Assembly (NCBI GenBank): GCA_963920635.1
Contig: OY987299.1
Span: 121,521,373-121,585,372, forward strand
DNA from: Pseudeuparius sepicola
Lineage: Eukaryota; Arthropoda; Insecta; Coleoptera; Anthribidae
Reading direction: 5' to 3'
DNA: 64,000 bases
Shown one piece after another: positions 1 to 9,875 of this stretch. The notes under the pieces were generated by a model. That model was given only the letters and a program-made list of their open reading frames with translations, did no database searches and had not been told where the DNA came from. Each line of letters starts with the position of its first letter. Position 1 is the stretch's first letter. Both the position numbers and the translations under genes were made by a program.

Positions 1-293
1 GAAATTTCTTTCGACGACGACCGCCTGTGATTGGCCGGTTGAAAAGTCCATAGCCAGACTCTAGACGCTTGTAAAGGTTAGTCGTTGTGTTATATCCTAT
101 GAATAGGTAGGTAGTGACAATATAATATTTTCCAAACTTACCTTATTATAATTCTTATTAAATTATTACACAGTACAGAGCAATAAAGAAAACCGTTCTG
201 GGAGCGAGATGTTATGAAAATGACTGGACTGTGACTGTGGTATAAAGGTTATGTTATCAATCCACAATCCACCAATCGCGGACCTGGTCCGGC

Positions 294-383
294 GACTCGC
301 AGACCTTTAAAAAATACACTAAAGGTCCGCGAGTCGCGGACCTTTAAAAAATACACTAAAGATCCGCGACTCGCGGACCTTTA
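294..383. repeat. 37-bp tandem repeat, about 2.4 copies
   Basis: Two successive 37-bp units start at 294 and 331, and a partial third starts at 368. Each begins GA(C/G)TCGC(A/G)GACC and contains TTTAAAAAATACACTAAAG. Within each unit the ends GCGGACCTTTA and TAAAGGTCCGC are inverted, so the array is also a set of small hairpins. No gene is near; it is simple tandem DNA of unknown origin. Confidence 0.85.
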
Positions 384-750
384 TCCACTCCCATTCCCAA
401 ATGTCATATTACAACCTTTAAATTTTTTCATACAACTAATATGCAGTCAATCCGAAAACACCTTGTATAAATATCGTAGGGTGAGGATTTTTTGTCGGTA
501 ATAATACTAAACTGCCCGGAAGTCTGCAAATCTCTGCTTGACAAATATTTGTTCCCTTGGAATCATGCAAATTTACGGACAGTAATGATGTTCGACGAGT
601 GTCTCTCCATCCACACGAGTCGGTGTTTGCCGAACAATGAAAATTTTTTGTTCACAGTGGCTATTATACGTAAGACGTGGGCGATGTGTATAAAATTCGG
701 TATACATCTTGTGCTCTCACCGTTGCAATAAGGAGTGTATGCCCTGCTTT

Positions 751-897
751 ATTGGCAATAAGCGCTGCCATATGAAAAAGGAGGTGGCATTCGCACCATA
801 TTGTGTCAGTCGGCAGCGATGGGCACTGCCATTTGAAAAAAGGGGCGTTCACCCCATATTGTGGCAGTCGGTAGCGATGGGCGCTGCCGTATGAAAA
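751..897. repeat. Degenerate ~66-bp tandem repeat
   Basis: Roughly two and a half imperfect units containing GCGATGGGC(A/G)CTGCC, then (A/G)TATGAAAAA or ATTTGAAAAA, then CACC(C)CATATTGTG(G/T)CAGTCGG. A related single piece (GCGATGGACGCTGCC followed by TATGAAAA) lies near 39177, so the unit belongs to a dispersed repeat. The short ORFs here are not credible genes. Confidence 0.6.
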
Positions 898-1123
898 AGA
901 ATATCAAAATACAGGAATTATTATAAATGCACTTCTGACGTATCTTCAAATAAGTTTACTTCAGAACTTCGGACATTCATGCAAAGAAGTCACTCTCCAA
1001 TGAGAGCTCCAGACATATACCGACTTTCATATATAATAGATATCACAAACGATGATACCTGCGTCACAATGGTCGACAATGTAATTTCCATGTATAAATA
1101 AATAACTACTTTGCAAACACATA

Positions 1124-1354
1124 GACGGATCCAAAATGGGGGAATGAACGGGGGCTGGTGCCTTTTGTCAGGAACTGGCTAGGAGGTTAACTACCTCCCT
1201 CGGGGAGCACACCACGGTGTTTCAGGCGGAGGTGTTCGCCATCATGATGGGGGCAGAGAAATCGCTCAGGCTCAGAGTCAAGGGACGGAAGCTGACCTTC
1301 TGCTCTGACAGTAAAGCGGCTTTACAGGCGCTGAGAGCAAACCGTCCCTGGTAG
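1124..1354 (+). pseudogene. RNase H domain fragment of a non-LTR retrotransposon
   Basis: The frame from 1124 reads DGSKMGE, a TGA stop at 1145, then TGAGAFCQELARRL, followed by HTTVFQAEVFAIMMGAE and LTFCSDSKAALQAL, ending at TAG 1352. This is the RNase H domain found at the end of ORF2 in I/R1-type LINEs: the DGS, AE and CSDS motifs carry the three catalytic acidic residues. No reverse transcriptase is readable upstream and the frame is broken by TGA, so this is a dead fragment of about 75 codons. It is in sense orientation and is not linked to a host gene. The exact LINE clade cannot be told from so little sequence. Confidence 0.85.
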
Positions 1355-3006
1355 GTATAAAAAGTATAGCCTACTGGAAGGCAGGCTATACACTTCCATA
1401 GAAAAAATTGACGGTGACTGGTAAACAAACACTAAATAATTAGAATCTTTGAACATTATTTGTAGACACTCTCCAAAAGGATTCTAGATTCACTATGGAT
1501 ATGTTTTAGGTTTGGACAATGTGGTCCCGCTTAGCTTAATAACGGTCACCTTTAAAAAACAATAGGACAAATAATTTCATCCAAACTCCAACCGCCAAAG
1601 AAACGAACATACAGTGAAATTTATTATTTCCCGATTCTGCACAGGTATTTAAAAAATACAATACAATAGCTACAAATTTATATCGTTTTCGTTCCAAGAA
1701 ACGATCATATACCAAAATATAGTAGGTAGGTACCTACGCACTTGCTCTTTGGCAACATACGCCGCCGCGGAGAGGTTACCGAAAATAAACTTTTGAAACT
1801 TACTTTGCAGAGCTGCTGCCCCGCGGAAAGATCTTCGAAAGGGTGGCGGGCGAAGCACCGCGAACACGCGAACATAGGGGTGCTCATTTTCCGAATTTTC
1901 GCGAGAAAACGCCGATTTTTCAAAACCGAAAAACCCGAAGAACACCAAATTGCCAAGTGACAGCCGTGACAAGTCTTCACCTTCACACTTCACACGGATG
2001 TCTGCTGTCAAAACTCAAAATTTTTATAAGATCCCAAGTCAAGGTTAGTAGATGGTTAAACCTTAATCCCAAGTGACTCATCTGTCAAATGAAGTTGGCG
2101 CTAATCGACCGAAGTGAACGTAAGCGCTATGTAGCTATAATAAGCGTAAACACTTATAGAATATATGGCACTATCTATCACATAAAACCTGATAGCAGTT
2201 GGCAGTTGGACACTGACATATAACATAACCTTGATTATTATATCATGACCTTGTACCAGCCCACTTATGTGGTCTCCTTGGAGTTTACAGAAAACAAACT
2301 TCCCCTCAAGGCTTCACTTTTCCTATGTAATAGACTAAAATGCTGGGTCCCCTTATTTTAAAGAGTCCCTGATCGACGCTTATATACATATATATATATG
2401 TCTCTCCGAAAGGTCCGCCATATTGGGCGCACACGTCATTGGCTGTCAAATGTCAAATGCACGAATTCCGTGGTTGGCAAAAGATATGGAGGTGGGGAGA
2501 ATGAGAGTCAAGCAAGCTGCGCGAACTTCGTAATCACCTGGGAAGCCATTTTCTAAGTTAAGCTTACAGGGAGTAGTTAATTCATACAAAATTCTTGCCG
2601 GTCAGTTTGGCCATTTTTTAATATTTTCAAACGCATCGCACATGTGTCTCTCAGGTTGCGGCGTTGTCAGAGATATTTTCTATTATTTTTTATACAGCCT
2701 TTCACCGCACAACATGCCAATAACTACACTATCGCTTAACAAAAAACACTCAAATATTACACAAAAAATGCCGTAACCAACCCCTCCAACCAGTCGTAAA
2801 CAAGGAGAACGAGAGGAATCTTCTGACGTTAGTACTAGAAAATGGCGGACCCATAGACTCGTGCAAAATTAGGCTGCTCATTCATCTACGCGCCTTCTCC
2901 TCACCTAATTGAGGTAGTTTGGAACCTAACCTAACCTATATATTTTGTGGGTTTGGGGGGAGACGCTATAACATTACTTTGTCGCATATAGCAAACGGGT
3001 TCAGGA
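1355..3006. other. Gene-free stretch with dispersed repeat pieces
   Basis: No credible exon was found. At about 2335-2465 there is a piece of a dispersed repeat (CTTATTTTAAAGAGTCCCTG, then GGTCCGCCATATTGGGCGCA and a GTCATTGGCTGTCAAATG stretch). The same words recur, partly inverted, near 14050-14170 and 39840-39960. Two or three TTAGG-like pentamers (2925-2940, 3070-3085) are too few to be telomeric. Confidence 0.5.
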
Positions 3007-3293
3007 CGCAGCCAACGAAAAATACCGGCCGTGGCGCGGCGCGAACTCACGTGACTCTCGGAGTTCTCATTTAGGTTAGGTTAGGTATTTTGTTGTTAAT
3101 ATTTTTTAGCCTTGAGTGCCTAAATTTGTCCAAATAAAATAATAAAATATTTACAATAATTCCAATATATTGCATTTTTCCTACACTATTTTACAAGTGA
3201 AGCAATGGGCAATGGTAAACGTATGCAATGCTAGAACTCCTAATGTCACGTGAGTTCGCGCTGCGCCACGGCCGGTGTTTTTCGCTGGCTGCG
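3007..3293. mobile_element. 287-bp MITE with ~50-bp TIRs and a near-perfect 8-bp target duplication
   Basis: The left end reads CGCAGCCAACGAAAAATACC, then GGCCGTGGCGCGGCGCGAAC and TCACGTGAC. The right end is its inverted copy with few mismatches. The flanks are GTTCAGGA (2999-3006) and GTTCAGGG (3294-3301), an 8-bp duplication with one mismatch, as made by hAT-type transposases. There is no coding capacity. A distantly similar TIR (GGCC then TCACGTGACC) bounds the element at about 10182-11345. Confidence 0.75.
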
Positions 3294-4253
3294 GTTCAGG
3301 GGGTGTGGCTAAGTCTGTGATCAATAGGGCTGACACGCCAGGGTCTGATTAAACACTATTCCTAGTAAAATTATAAAAAATGTAAAAAAACGAAAACTAA
3401 AAACGACGAAATCAAAAGCTGGGTTTAGTCAGTCAGTCAGTCAGTCAGTCAAATACATACCTAGAGTAGTTATAAATGTAATATTTTTCTTTTCATAAAG
3501 TACCAAAGTGGATATTATAAATTATATTGATACGGCTCTGTCTATTGTTTACATTACCTGTGAAATGTAATTCCTGTGAATTTCTTTTTGTCCACTTTAG
3601 AACTGCTACTGCAACAACGTACAGCACATGACATATTTATTTCCAGAGGTCAATAGCTCGCAATAACAAGGAAAACTGCACTTTTAGCCACTTTTAATGC
3701 ACTTTTAGCACCGAGTCAACAAATTGACGTTGTTCTGGTAATCTATGACGTAGGTGAACCCGTTTTGGGTGACGTGACAGCATCTCCCCCCATACTACCT
3801 CAATGCCTCACCTCCATACCTCTGGTAATTGGCCGTTGGAGCCGTTGTCAAATGTCATTTTGTGTTGCCACCACAAATTTCGCTTTTCCCTTAGAATGCA
3901 CTCTGATTCCCCTAGTATGTGATCCAGGCGGGGGCCAGGGATGTCTGCCTTGCCTGCCCGATGGCTAAAAATTGGTGGAGGGACTAGGGCCCAACGGCGG
4001 TCCAGTTTATTTTACGAGGGCCGTTGGTCCAGCTTTATTTATAATAGCTTTGTTCCAACGCATAGCTCTGAACCAGTTCTACCGAATCAGAATGTAAAAT
4101 CCCAGAACTGTTTTCAACCAATTAAATCTTAAATCGCCGATAACCGGTTAAGAACTGCTGTTGAAACAAACCCATTATTTTTTAAAGATGTTAGTGTCGG
4201 TCCCTCAAACTAATTAATTAATTAGTTTAGTGGTCCAGCTACAATCTACATAG
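3294..4253. other. Intergenic DNA upstream of Ccdc43, with repeat pieces
   Basis: It holds an (AGTC)n run at 3427-3450 and a dispersed-repeat piece at about 3840-4050. That piece contains CACAAATTTCGCTTTTCCC (inverted relative to copies at 14,0xx and 39,26x) and CCAGTTTATTTTACGAGGGC (direct copies at 14190 and, interrupted, at 39991/40611). No gene is seen. Confidence 0.5.
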
Positions 4254-4260
4254 TATAAAA
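4254..4260 (+). promoter_or_regulatory. Possible TATA box of Ccdc43
   Basis: TATAAAA lies about 120 bp before the preferred ATG at 4375. A start site about 30 bp downstream would fall near 4285, leaving almost no leader before the first in-frame ATG (4288). That would favour initiation at 4375. This is an inference from spacing only. Confidence 0.35.
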
Positions 4261-4374
4261 GCGCTAGTTAGCGCTAACCAAAGTCGTATGGACGTTGAAC
4301 GCGGCCGTGACCCCCTTCTCCACGAGGGCAATATAGAAAAACAAAAATCCCTAGCCCTAGCGATTATTTCAAAA

Positions 4375-5073
4375 ATGGCTGCTGCCGTAGAAGGAGATTT
4401 TTCATCTTGGCTAAGTTCTAAATTACAAGAACTAAATACGGACGAAACAGTTTTTGCTTCTTACATTCAAGGAATACTCGATAGTGATGAGAGTTCCGAA
4501 GAAAAATCGGATGCCCTTCAAGGGATACTTTCCGAGATAATCGAAGATGTAAAGTCAGGGTCCCAGTAATTTATTATTTGTAATGTTTTTTTTTTTATTC
4601 AGGAGGTCGAAATTTCTTCCGTACGCAGCGAAATACTTGAAAAGTGGGAGATGTTGAAGGCAAAGGAGCCTTCTCCGGCTGGATCAGGGGATGTAGACTT
4701 AAACGCAAAATTCGCTAAACTACTGGAATCTCAGTCGCTTGCGACTACAAAACAAAAAGAATACACAGAAGAAGAGAAGAAGATTAGGGAAGCTATATTG
4801 TCGCAGTACAGCCAAATGACTGATTCCGAAGGGGAAGATGAGGCATGTGCTGCACCTCCTAAACCAGGTGCAGGAGAGCCAAAGCCAAATGGATTGGAGA
4901 AAAACTTGAATGCACATAATGTAGCGGAAGCCGAGAAACTCAAGAGGGAGCATTCCCGGCAAGAGGCACAGAAAAAGAAACTGAGGGATCAAGAGGATAG
5001 GGAGAAACAAAAGCAATTGAAAGAAGAGAAAAAGGAGAAACGAAAGACTCAAAAAGGCGAACGAAGGAGATAG
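4375..5073 (+). CDS. Ccdc43: Coiled-coil domain-containing protein 43 (Ccdc43)
   Basis: Two exons: 4375-4548 and 4603-5073, joined across a 54-bp intron (GTAAAG to TTCAG) in phase 0, give 214 aa; human CCDC43 is about 224 aa. The N-terminal part (MAAAVEGDFSSWLSSKL, then ALQGILSEII) matches the conserved CCDC43 region, and exon 2 opens EVEISSVRSEILEKW. The C-terminal third is a highly charged E/K/R coiled coil ending KKEKRKTQKGERRR, very close to the vertebrate tail. I chose ATG 4375 for its strong context (AAAATGG) and because conservation begins there; an in-frame ATG at 4288 would add 29 residues. The molecular function is poorly defined in any animal. It stands alone, with TE-rich DNA on both sides. 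The longer ORF running past 4548 is intron read-through. Confidence 0.92.
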
Positions 5074-5082
5074 CGAGGCATC

Positions 5083-5088
5083 AATAAA
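5083..5088 (+). terminator. Poly(A) signal of Ccdc43
   Basis: AATAAA 10 bp after the Ccdc43 stop codon, followed by an AT-rich stretch. The 3' UTR would be very short. Confidence 0.6.
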
Positions 5089-6437
5089 TATGAAAAAAAT
5101 GAGCAAATGTGTGTATCTATTCATTTTGATTTTATTGGTCAGTATTTATTGGAAATGTTATGCCTATGAACGATTTTGTTTTTCTATAAATGTTGACGAT
5201 TTACTGATATTTTAACTATTCTGATCCAAAATATATTTTAGATCAAATAATTAAGACATTGTCTTATTCTAATACAACAAATTACGAGAATAAAATTTAA
5301 CTTATTTCACGTGATGGTTATCAGTGGTCATCATAAAAAAAGATGGTGCCCAATGCACTTTCTTTGTTCGCATGCATATGCATACGCCTGGTTTCAACTG
5401 TTGTTATCGTCCTTTGTTCAAATAAATAGAGCCTATAACCTCACTTCATGACCACATTTCGAATTTCGAAATTTGTTTATTAGTGACAAGGCCAAAGAAG
5501 AGGTGTTCAATATATTAGGTATTGACAAAACTGTGGTAGCCATGCAAAAATGGACAGAAAATTGAAAATATTAAACCTTTCCATCGTGAGTTTTTTTCCC
5601 AAAATTGAACAATCTGAACCGGGTATTTTTTATTGTAAATTTAATCTACTTTTCGATTATAACAGAATAAATATGTCATTGTATTTAAAATTTCGGAGAA
5701 ATTTGTAATAAAAGGGAAATTTTTCAAATTGCGCCCTCTAGCGGAGACCACGAGATTCGAAATGACCTTACTGAACAAACATTTTATATGTAGAAGAAGG
5801 AACGCTCTCTTCAACAAGAGCCAAACCGGAGTTAGCAACATTTTTTCAAGTCAAGGTTTATCCGCCCGTTTCACCTCTATTTGAAGAGCTAGAGCAAAAA
5901 ATCCTTAACGAAAATTGTTCAGAATTTGCTGAAGAGAGCAGATATACCTTTATTAGTAATTTTTTTGAGAAAACTCATTTTTCAAATTTACTGTTTCGAA
6001 TACGCCCCCTAGCGGCCGACCTACGAACTTAAAAATAATTTGCAGCGATTTTTCGGGATCACATTACTTAAAAAATATTTTTCCCAAAGCTCCAGGACTA
6101 TTAATTCCTGAGATATGGTACCTCTTCACCCTTAATGAAACACTCTGTAAATAGAGTGCTGGAGCTTCCGTCATTGTGGTTAATTTTGTACGACGCGCTG
6201 GGGCCTGCGGAGTTTGCGCGCTGTTTCCAGAAGAGGGGGTCACATTTTCGAGAGAAAGAATAAAACCATTGAATAAGGAATAAGAATACCTTAATCAATG
6301 ATAAAACTTGACATAAGTCGTCAACTAGATATTAAATGCGCGTGTGTAATGGGCCCCAAAATATATATATTCATTTTTGGTCATTGATTTTCCGCGCACC
6401 CTATTCATAAAAAACACTTCAGCACTCTATGTATATA
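5089..6437. other. Gene-free repeat-like region with two CTCF-like motifs
   Basis: No exon is seen. GCGCCCTCTAGCGG (5731-5744) and ACGCCCCCTAGCGG (6002-6015) lie 271 bp apart in similar AT-rich surroundings, as if part of a duplicated or dispersed repeat. CATTGAATAAGGAATAAG followed by ATACCTTAATCAATG (6266-6299) is a partial palindrome that recurs at about 40770-40800. Confidence 0.45.
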
Positions 6438-6911
6438 CAGTGACCTGCAGAAAGTTGGAAACAATTTTTAATATTTTTAAACTCTGATTTTCTAGCTTCT
6501 AATCGAACAAAATTAAAGTTTAGTAGCAAATTCATGTGTTATCCGATGATAAGTTGCGCTTGCGGTATTTTGTTTTTTTGTAATACACCAACACAAGGTG
6601 GTCGAAAAAATACAAAAAAGTTCAATTTTTTTTTTTACTAGGTAGCTGTGACTTTAAATCTGACACCCACCTTTGATTCCAAACAACTTTTGTAAGTAAC
6701 ATTTTACCGTATTTTAAAAAATTAGGGTACTTTACTCTTGAGTTATTTTGACATTTTTTAATCTGCCTCATGTCCAAAAAGATATATTTAAATTTTGATA
6801 TGTGCGTTTTGAGTTTGAAATGATGCACCAACTTTTAGCAAGAATAAAATTTTCTGAGAAATTAATAATAAAAAAGTTTTCCATTTGTGTCCAACTTTCT
6901 GTCGGTCACTG
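6438..6911. mobile_element. Tc1/mariner-type MITE, 474 bp
   Basis: Ends are CAGTGACCTGCAGAAAGTTG and its inverted copy CAACTTTCTGTCGGTCACTG, flanked by TA on both sides (6436-6437 and 6912-6913). The CAGTG terminus plus TA duplication is the Tc1/mariner signature. There is no transposase; the interior is AT-rich. Confidence 0.8.
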
Positions 6912-6974
6912 TATACGATCTCTGTGGCTATTTCTTTACCACCGGCAACGTCGCACGACGGTGCCGCTTCCGCC

Positions 6975-7363
6975 CAAGGTTAGTGGAGAGTAGGTTGAAC
7001 GGTACTCGGGTGAGGGGAGTGGGAAGGGGGAGGCTGTGACGTCACATGTGGATAAAATGGATACATTGCTTTGAGTTTACATGCATTCAGTGGTTTAGCG
7101 TTCTCTGGTTTTAGCTCATTTAAATAACCTCGATTTTAGCTTGTTTGTTTAAACGTGTGTGGCGATTTTTACACTATATTATGTTTGGACAGTTTTATAG
7201 ATATTATATTTTTATAGTGACTTACCTTAATTAAAACATAAAAACCATGCAGATGTATTGTAAAACAAATAATTAGATAATATTATATTCGCTCGATATC
7301 CATATGTGACGTCATCGCATCAACCAAAAAGTTACCGTTCAACCTAATCTCTACCAACCTTGG
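6975..7363. mobile_element. 389-bp MITE with a perfect 8-bp duplication (hAT-type)
   Basis: The left end reads CAAGGTTAGTGGAGAGTAGG then TTGAACGGTA. The right end is the inverse, TACCGTTCAACCTAATCTCT then ACCAACCTTGG. The 8-bp CTTCCGCC is duplicated exactly at 6967-6974 and 7364-7371. Deleting the element joins the GTGCCG side to the AACTTCTTC side cleanly. Two GTGACGTCA-type sites lie just inside the ends (about 7038 and 7305). No coding capacity. Confidence 0.8.
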
Positions 7364-7541
7364 CTTCCGCCAACTTCTTCTTCTGACAGCTTGATACCAG
7401 TGGCGTATCAGAAGGGGTAAAGCAGTTACACTAAAATCGAGCAATCCGTACGTCTGGCGTAAATAAAACCACGTATTCAATGACGATCCGCGATTGGTCG
7501 GTAGGCTATAAAATTTCACCCGACTCGGCAACAGGGACGTA

Positions 7542-9263
7542 GGGTTGATTCGCCAGTAAGCCGGACACAGCCAATAGTCGGACAAAACTTGCATATTGAA
7601 TAATAACTAGAAAATGTGATACAGATTTGGCCTTCTAAAGTTAAAATCGCAAATCTTGCAACCTTGTTATTTTATTAGATATTTTTCATTTCTGCTGTTG
7701 TCATCCTGGAAACGATAAAAGCACGCCAAAGTTAACGTGTCTGTGCTCTCTTCAAATGTTTAGGTGAACAATAAGTGTGGAGCAGTTTTATTAAGTTTAA
7801 ATAAATTTGATTTAGTAAATTTAAGGAGTAGGATACAGTTTTATATATTAGAAATGATCTAAATTTGCATTATAAATCACAAACATATGTGTTTTGCCCG
7901 ATTTGGTGGTTCAAATTGAATGGACGGCATACTGGTAACTTATTCTGTTATAAACCAATAGTCGGACGGGTGTCCGACTACTGGAAATGATCGGTCCATA
8001 TACCTCCGCCTTTTTTTCGCTTTTTAACAATAGCATTGACCATCCTTTTTTATTTCATGTAGTGAACCAAAAGTGTAAAATGGTAGTCAGTGGTCGGACA
8101 GGGAAATCTAAATACAGAGAAGGATTAAGTAAAATAAATTTTGTCCGACCACTAACTGAGGTGTAATTTTCAACCCTTCGGAAGTCGGACAATTATTTTT
8201 TCTCCGTTTTCTTGAGGGGGTTTTCTGATTTGTTTTTTTGTTATTTTCATTATTTTCTGTTATGGCGCCCAAAACCAAAGGAAAATTTCACCAATATGAC
8301 AATGGATCTTTAATAAAAGCGGTAGAAGCTGTTCGTAATGGCGGGAAATTGCGTGAAATATGCGGAAATTATGGGGTTCCTAAATTTACCGTGCAGGACC
8401 GTATTAAAGGCAATTTCGGCGATATTTTTAAACAAATGGGCCTGGATCCTGTTTTAAAAAGAAGAAACGAAAAAAGTTAGTGGCTTGGATTACGAACTTG
8501 GCTAGGTGCAGTTTTCCCATACAAAAAAATATGCTAGTGGATAATTTTTTATATACTTTACCTTCTTTCCTAAGAGTCGCCAAAGAATCTTACCTAAGCA
8601 AAATAGTTTTTAATTATTTTTTATTTTGTATGTGTTCATTTTTATTTTTTATTTTTGTTGATGAAATTAAGTTTTTGCTAACTCTATATAGAAGTAAAAT
8701 AAATATATTTACAATAATAGGTACTTCCCAAGGTAGATATAGGTACTATCTATTTAGGTAGGTATCATAATCTTTGAAAAAAACTCCCATTCTCCTGAAA
8801 TACCCAAATCTAAAGTACATAATAAATAAATTCAGTCCCTTTTCTTCATAATGGAATACTTTTAGATATCATTTTCAAATTAATTGTGATCTAATAAAAT
8901 AATACATATATTATGTACTAATACATATAATATATTACATTCCCAAATTTATCCTACCAAACAATATTCCAAAATATGGGCTTGTGGGATTGACCAATCA
9001 GGAGATGTCCGATTACTAACAACTACTTGGCCGACCACTGGCAAATACTGTCCGACCATCAGCAAAATAGCCTTTTTTCTCTAATAAATTGATTAAAAAA
9101 TAACCTTTGGGTTTATAAAATATAACAGTTATATTTAATCAAAGACAAATAATGAAACTAGATCTTGGGAAAGTTTCAGTCGCATTAACGGAGTGCATAT
9201 AATTTTAACTGAAAATTTAAATTTAGATGTGCCTAAACTGTCCGACCACCGGCGAATTGACCC
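7542..9263 (+). mobile_element. Degenerate pogo/Tigger-like transposon nested in MITE A
   Basis: TA stands at 7540-7541 and 9264-9265. Between them are imperfect TIRs: left GGGTTGATTCGCCAGTAAGC then CGGACA, right (inverted) GGGTCAATTCGCCGGTGGTC then GGACA. The sister MITE at 53785 has the intact site GGACGTACTCG, so the TA duplication is demonstrable. Inside is the 5' part of a Psq-type helix-turn-helix transposase (8262-8545) and an array of a GTCCGACCACTGGC-type motif near both ends. At 1722 bp it lacks the DDE catalytic domain and is an internally deleted, non-autonomous copy. Confidence 0.85.
8262..8545 (+). pseudogene. Pogo/Tigger-like transposase N-terminal fragment, frameshifted
   Basis: From ATG 8262 the frame reads MAPKTKGKFHQYDNGSLIKA, then a Psq-type HTH containing GKLREICGNYGVPKFTVQDR, and GLDPVLKRRNEK. 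A frameshift near 8475 moves the continuation (LVAWITNLARCSFPIQKN, then MLVDN) into another frame. This second part matches the start of the CENP-B-like second HTH of Tigger/jerky transposases. The rest of that domain and the whole DDE catalytic domain are missing. It is therefore a dead DNA-binding fragment. It could in principle be a truncated DNA-binding repressor before the frameshift, but nothing shows expression. Confidence 0.8.
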
Positions 9264-9485
9264 TACTTGATCGCAAAAGTGTAGTTATTCGGTTTTACCT
9301 TGTTGTTTTCAGCTATTTAGGCACTGCCACAAATAATTTTATCGATGTTTTCAACCATTTTAATTAAGCCAACAATTCTTTTCCGGATAATTTTGATGCA
9401 ATCAATTGTAAAACAAAAATTAAATAAAGGTCGTGCCTCAGTGCGGCCCTGGCGAATATTTCAACGCACGTGCTCTTGTTTACGC

Positions 9486-9875
9486 CACGATAGACTTACC
9501 CACGGTATGTCAATAACTAATCCGAAAACAAGGCAAATCTGCGCATCTACGTCAGTCGCGAGTCACGAATTCAAAATGCGGTTGTGTTTTACGATTTTTT
9601 ATAGTTTACAGTTTAATGTGTCAAGAAAAAAGTGTAAACAACTGCTAGTCCAGCTCGACAGTGCTTTAAAATAGGCCAGAAATGCCGGGATGTGCAGAGC
9701 ATATAAAACAACGAGCGTTTTTCCAAATAATAACAGAAACAGTAAGGGAACGGAAATTAAGTACTATAGATTTCCCAAGGACAATAATCTTGCCAAAAAA
9801 TCGATTGCTGCATGCAATCTCGCAACTGACGCGTCACAAGATGCGCAATGACATACCGTGGGTAAGTTTATCGTG
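9486..9875. mobile_element. 390-bp TIR element nested in MITE A (8-bp duplication)
   Basis: Ends are CACGATAGACTTACCCACGG then TATGTCA, and the inverted copy with one mismatch. After a short non-matching spacer the arms pair again (TGCGCATCT, then GTCAGT(C/T)GCGAG). The flanks GTTTACGC and GTTTACGT form an 8-bp duplication with one mismatch, splitting the word TTTACGCCAGGCG that is continuous in the sister MITE copies. Two ORFs inside are not genes. hAT-like by duplication length only. Confidence 0.72.

Noticed and set aside
2925..3090. TTAGG/CCTAA repeats as telomeric DNA
   Set aside because: Only two or three adjacent units; insect telomeres need long arrays.
4720..5124. 134-codon antisense ORF over Ccdc43 exon 2
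   Set aside because: It is complementary to a Lys/Glu-rich coiled-coil exon, which naturally gives Leu/Phe-rich antisense frames.
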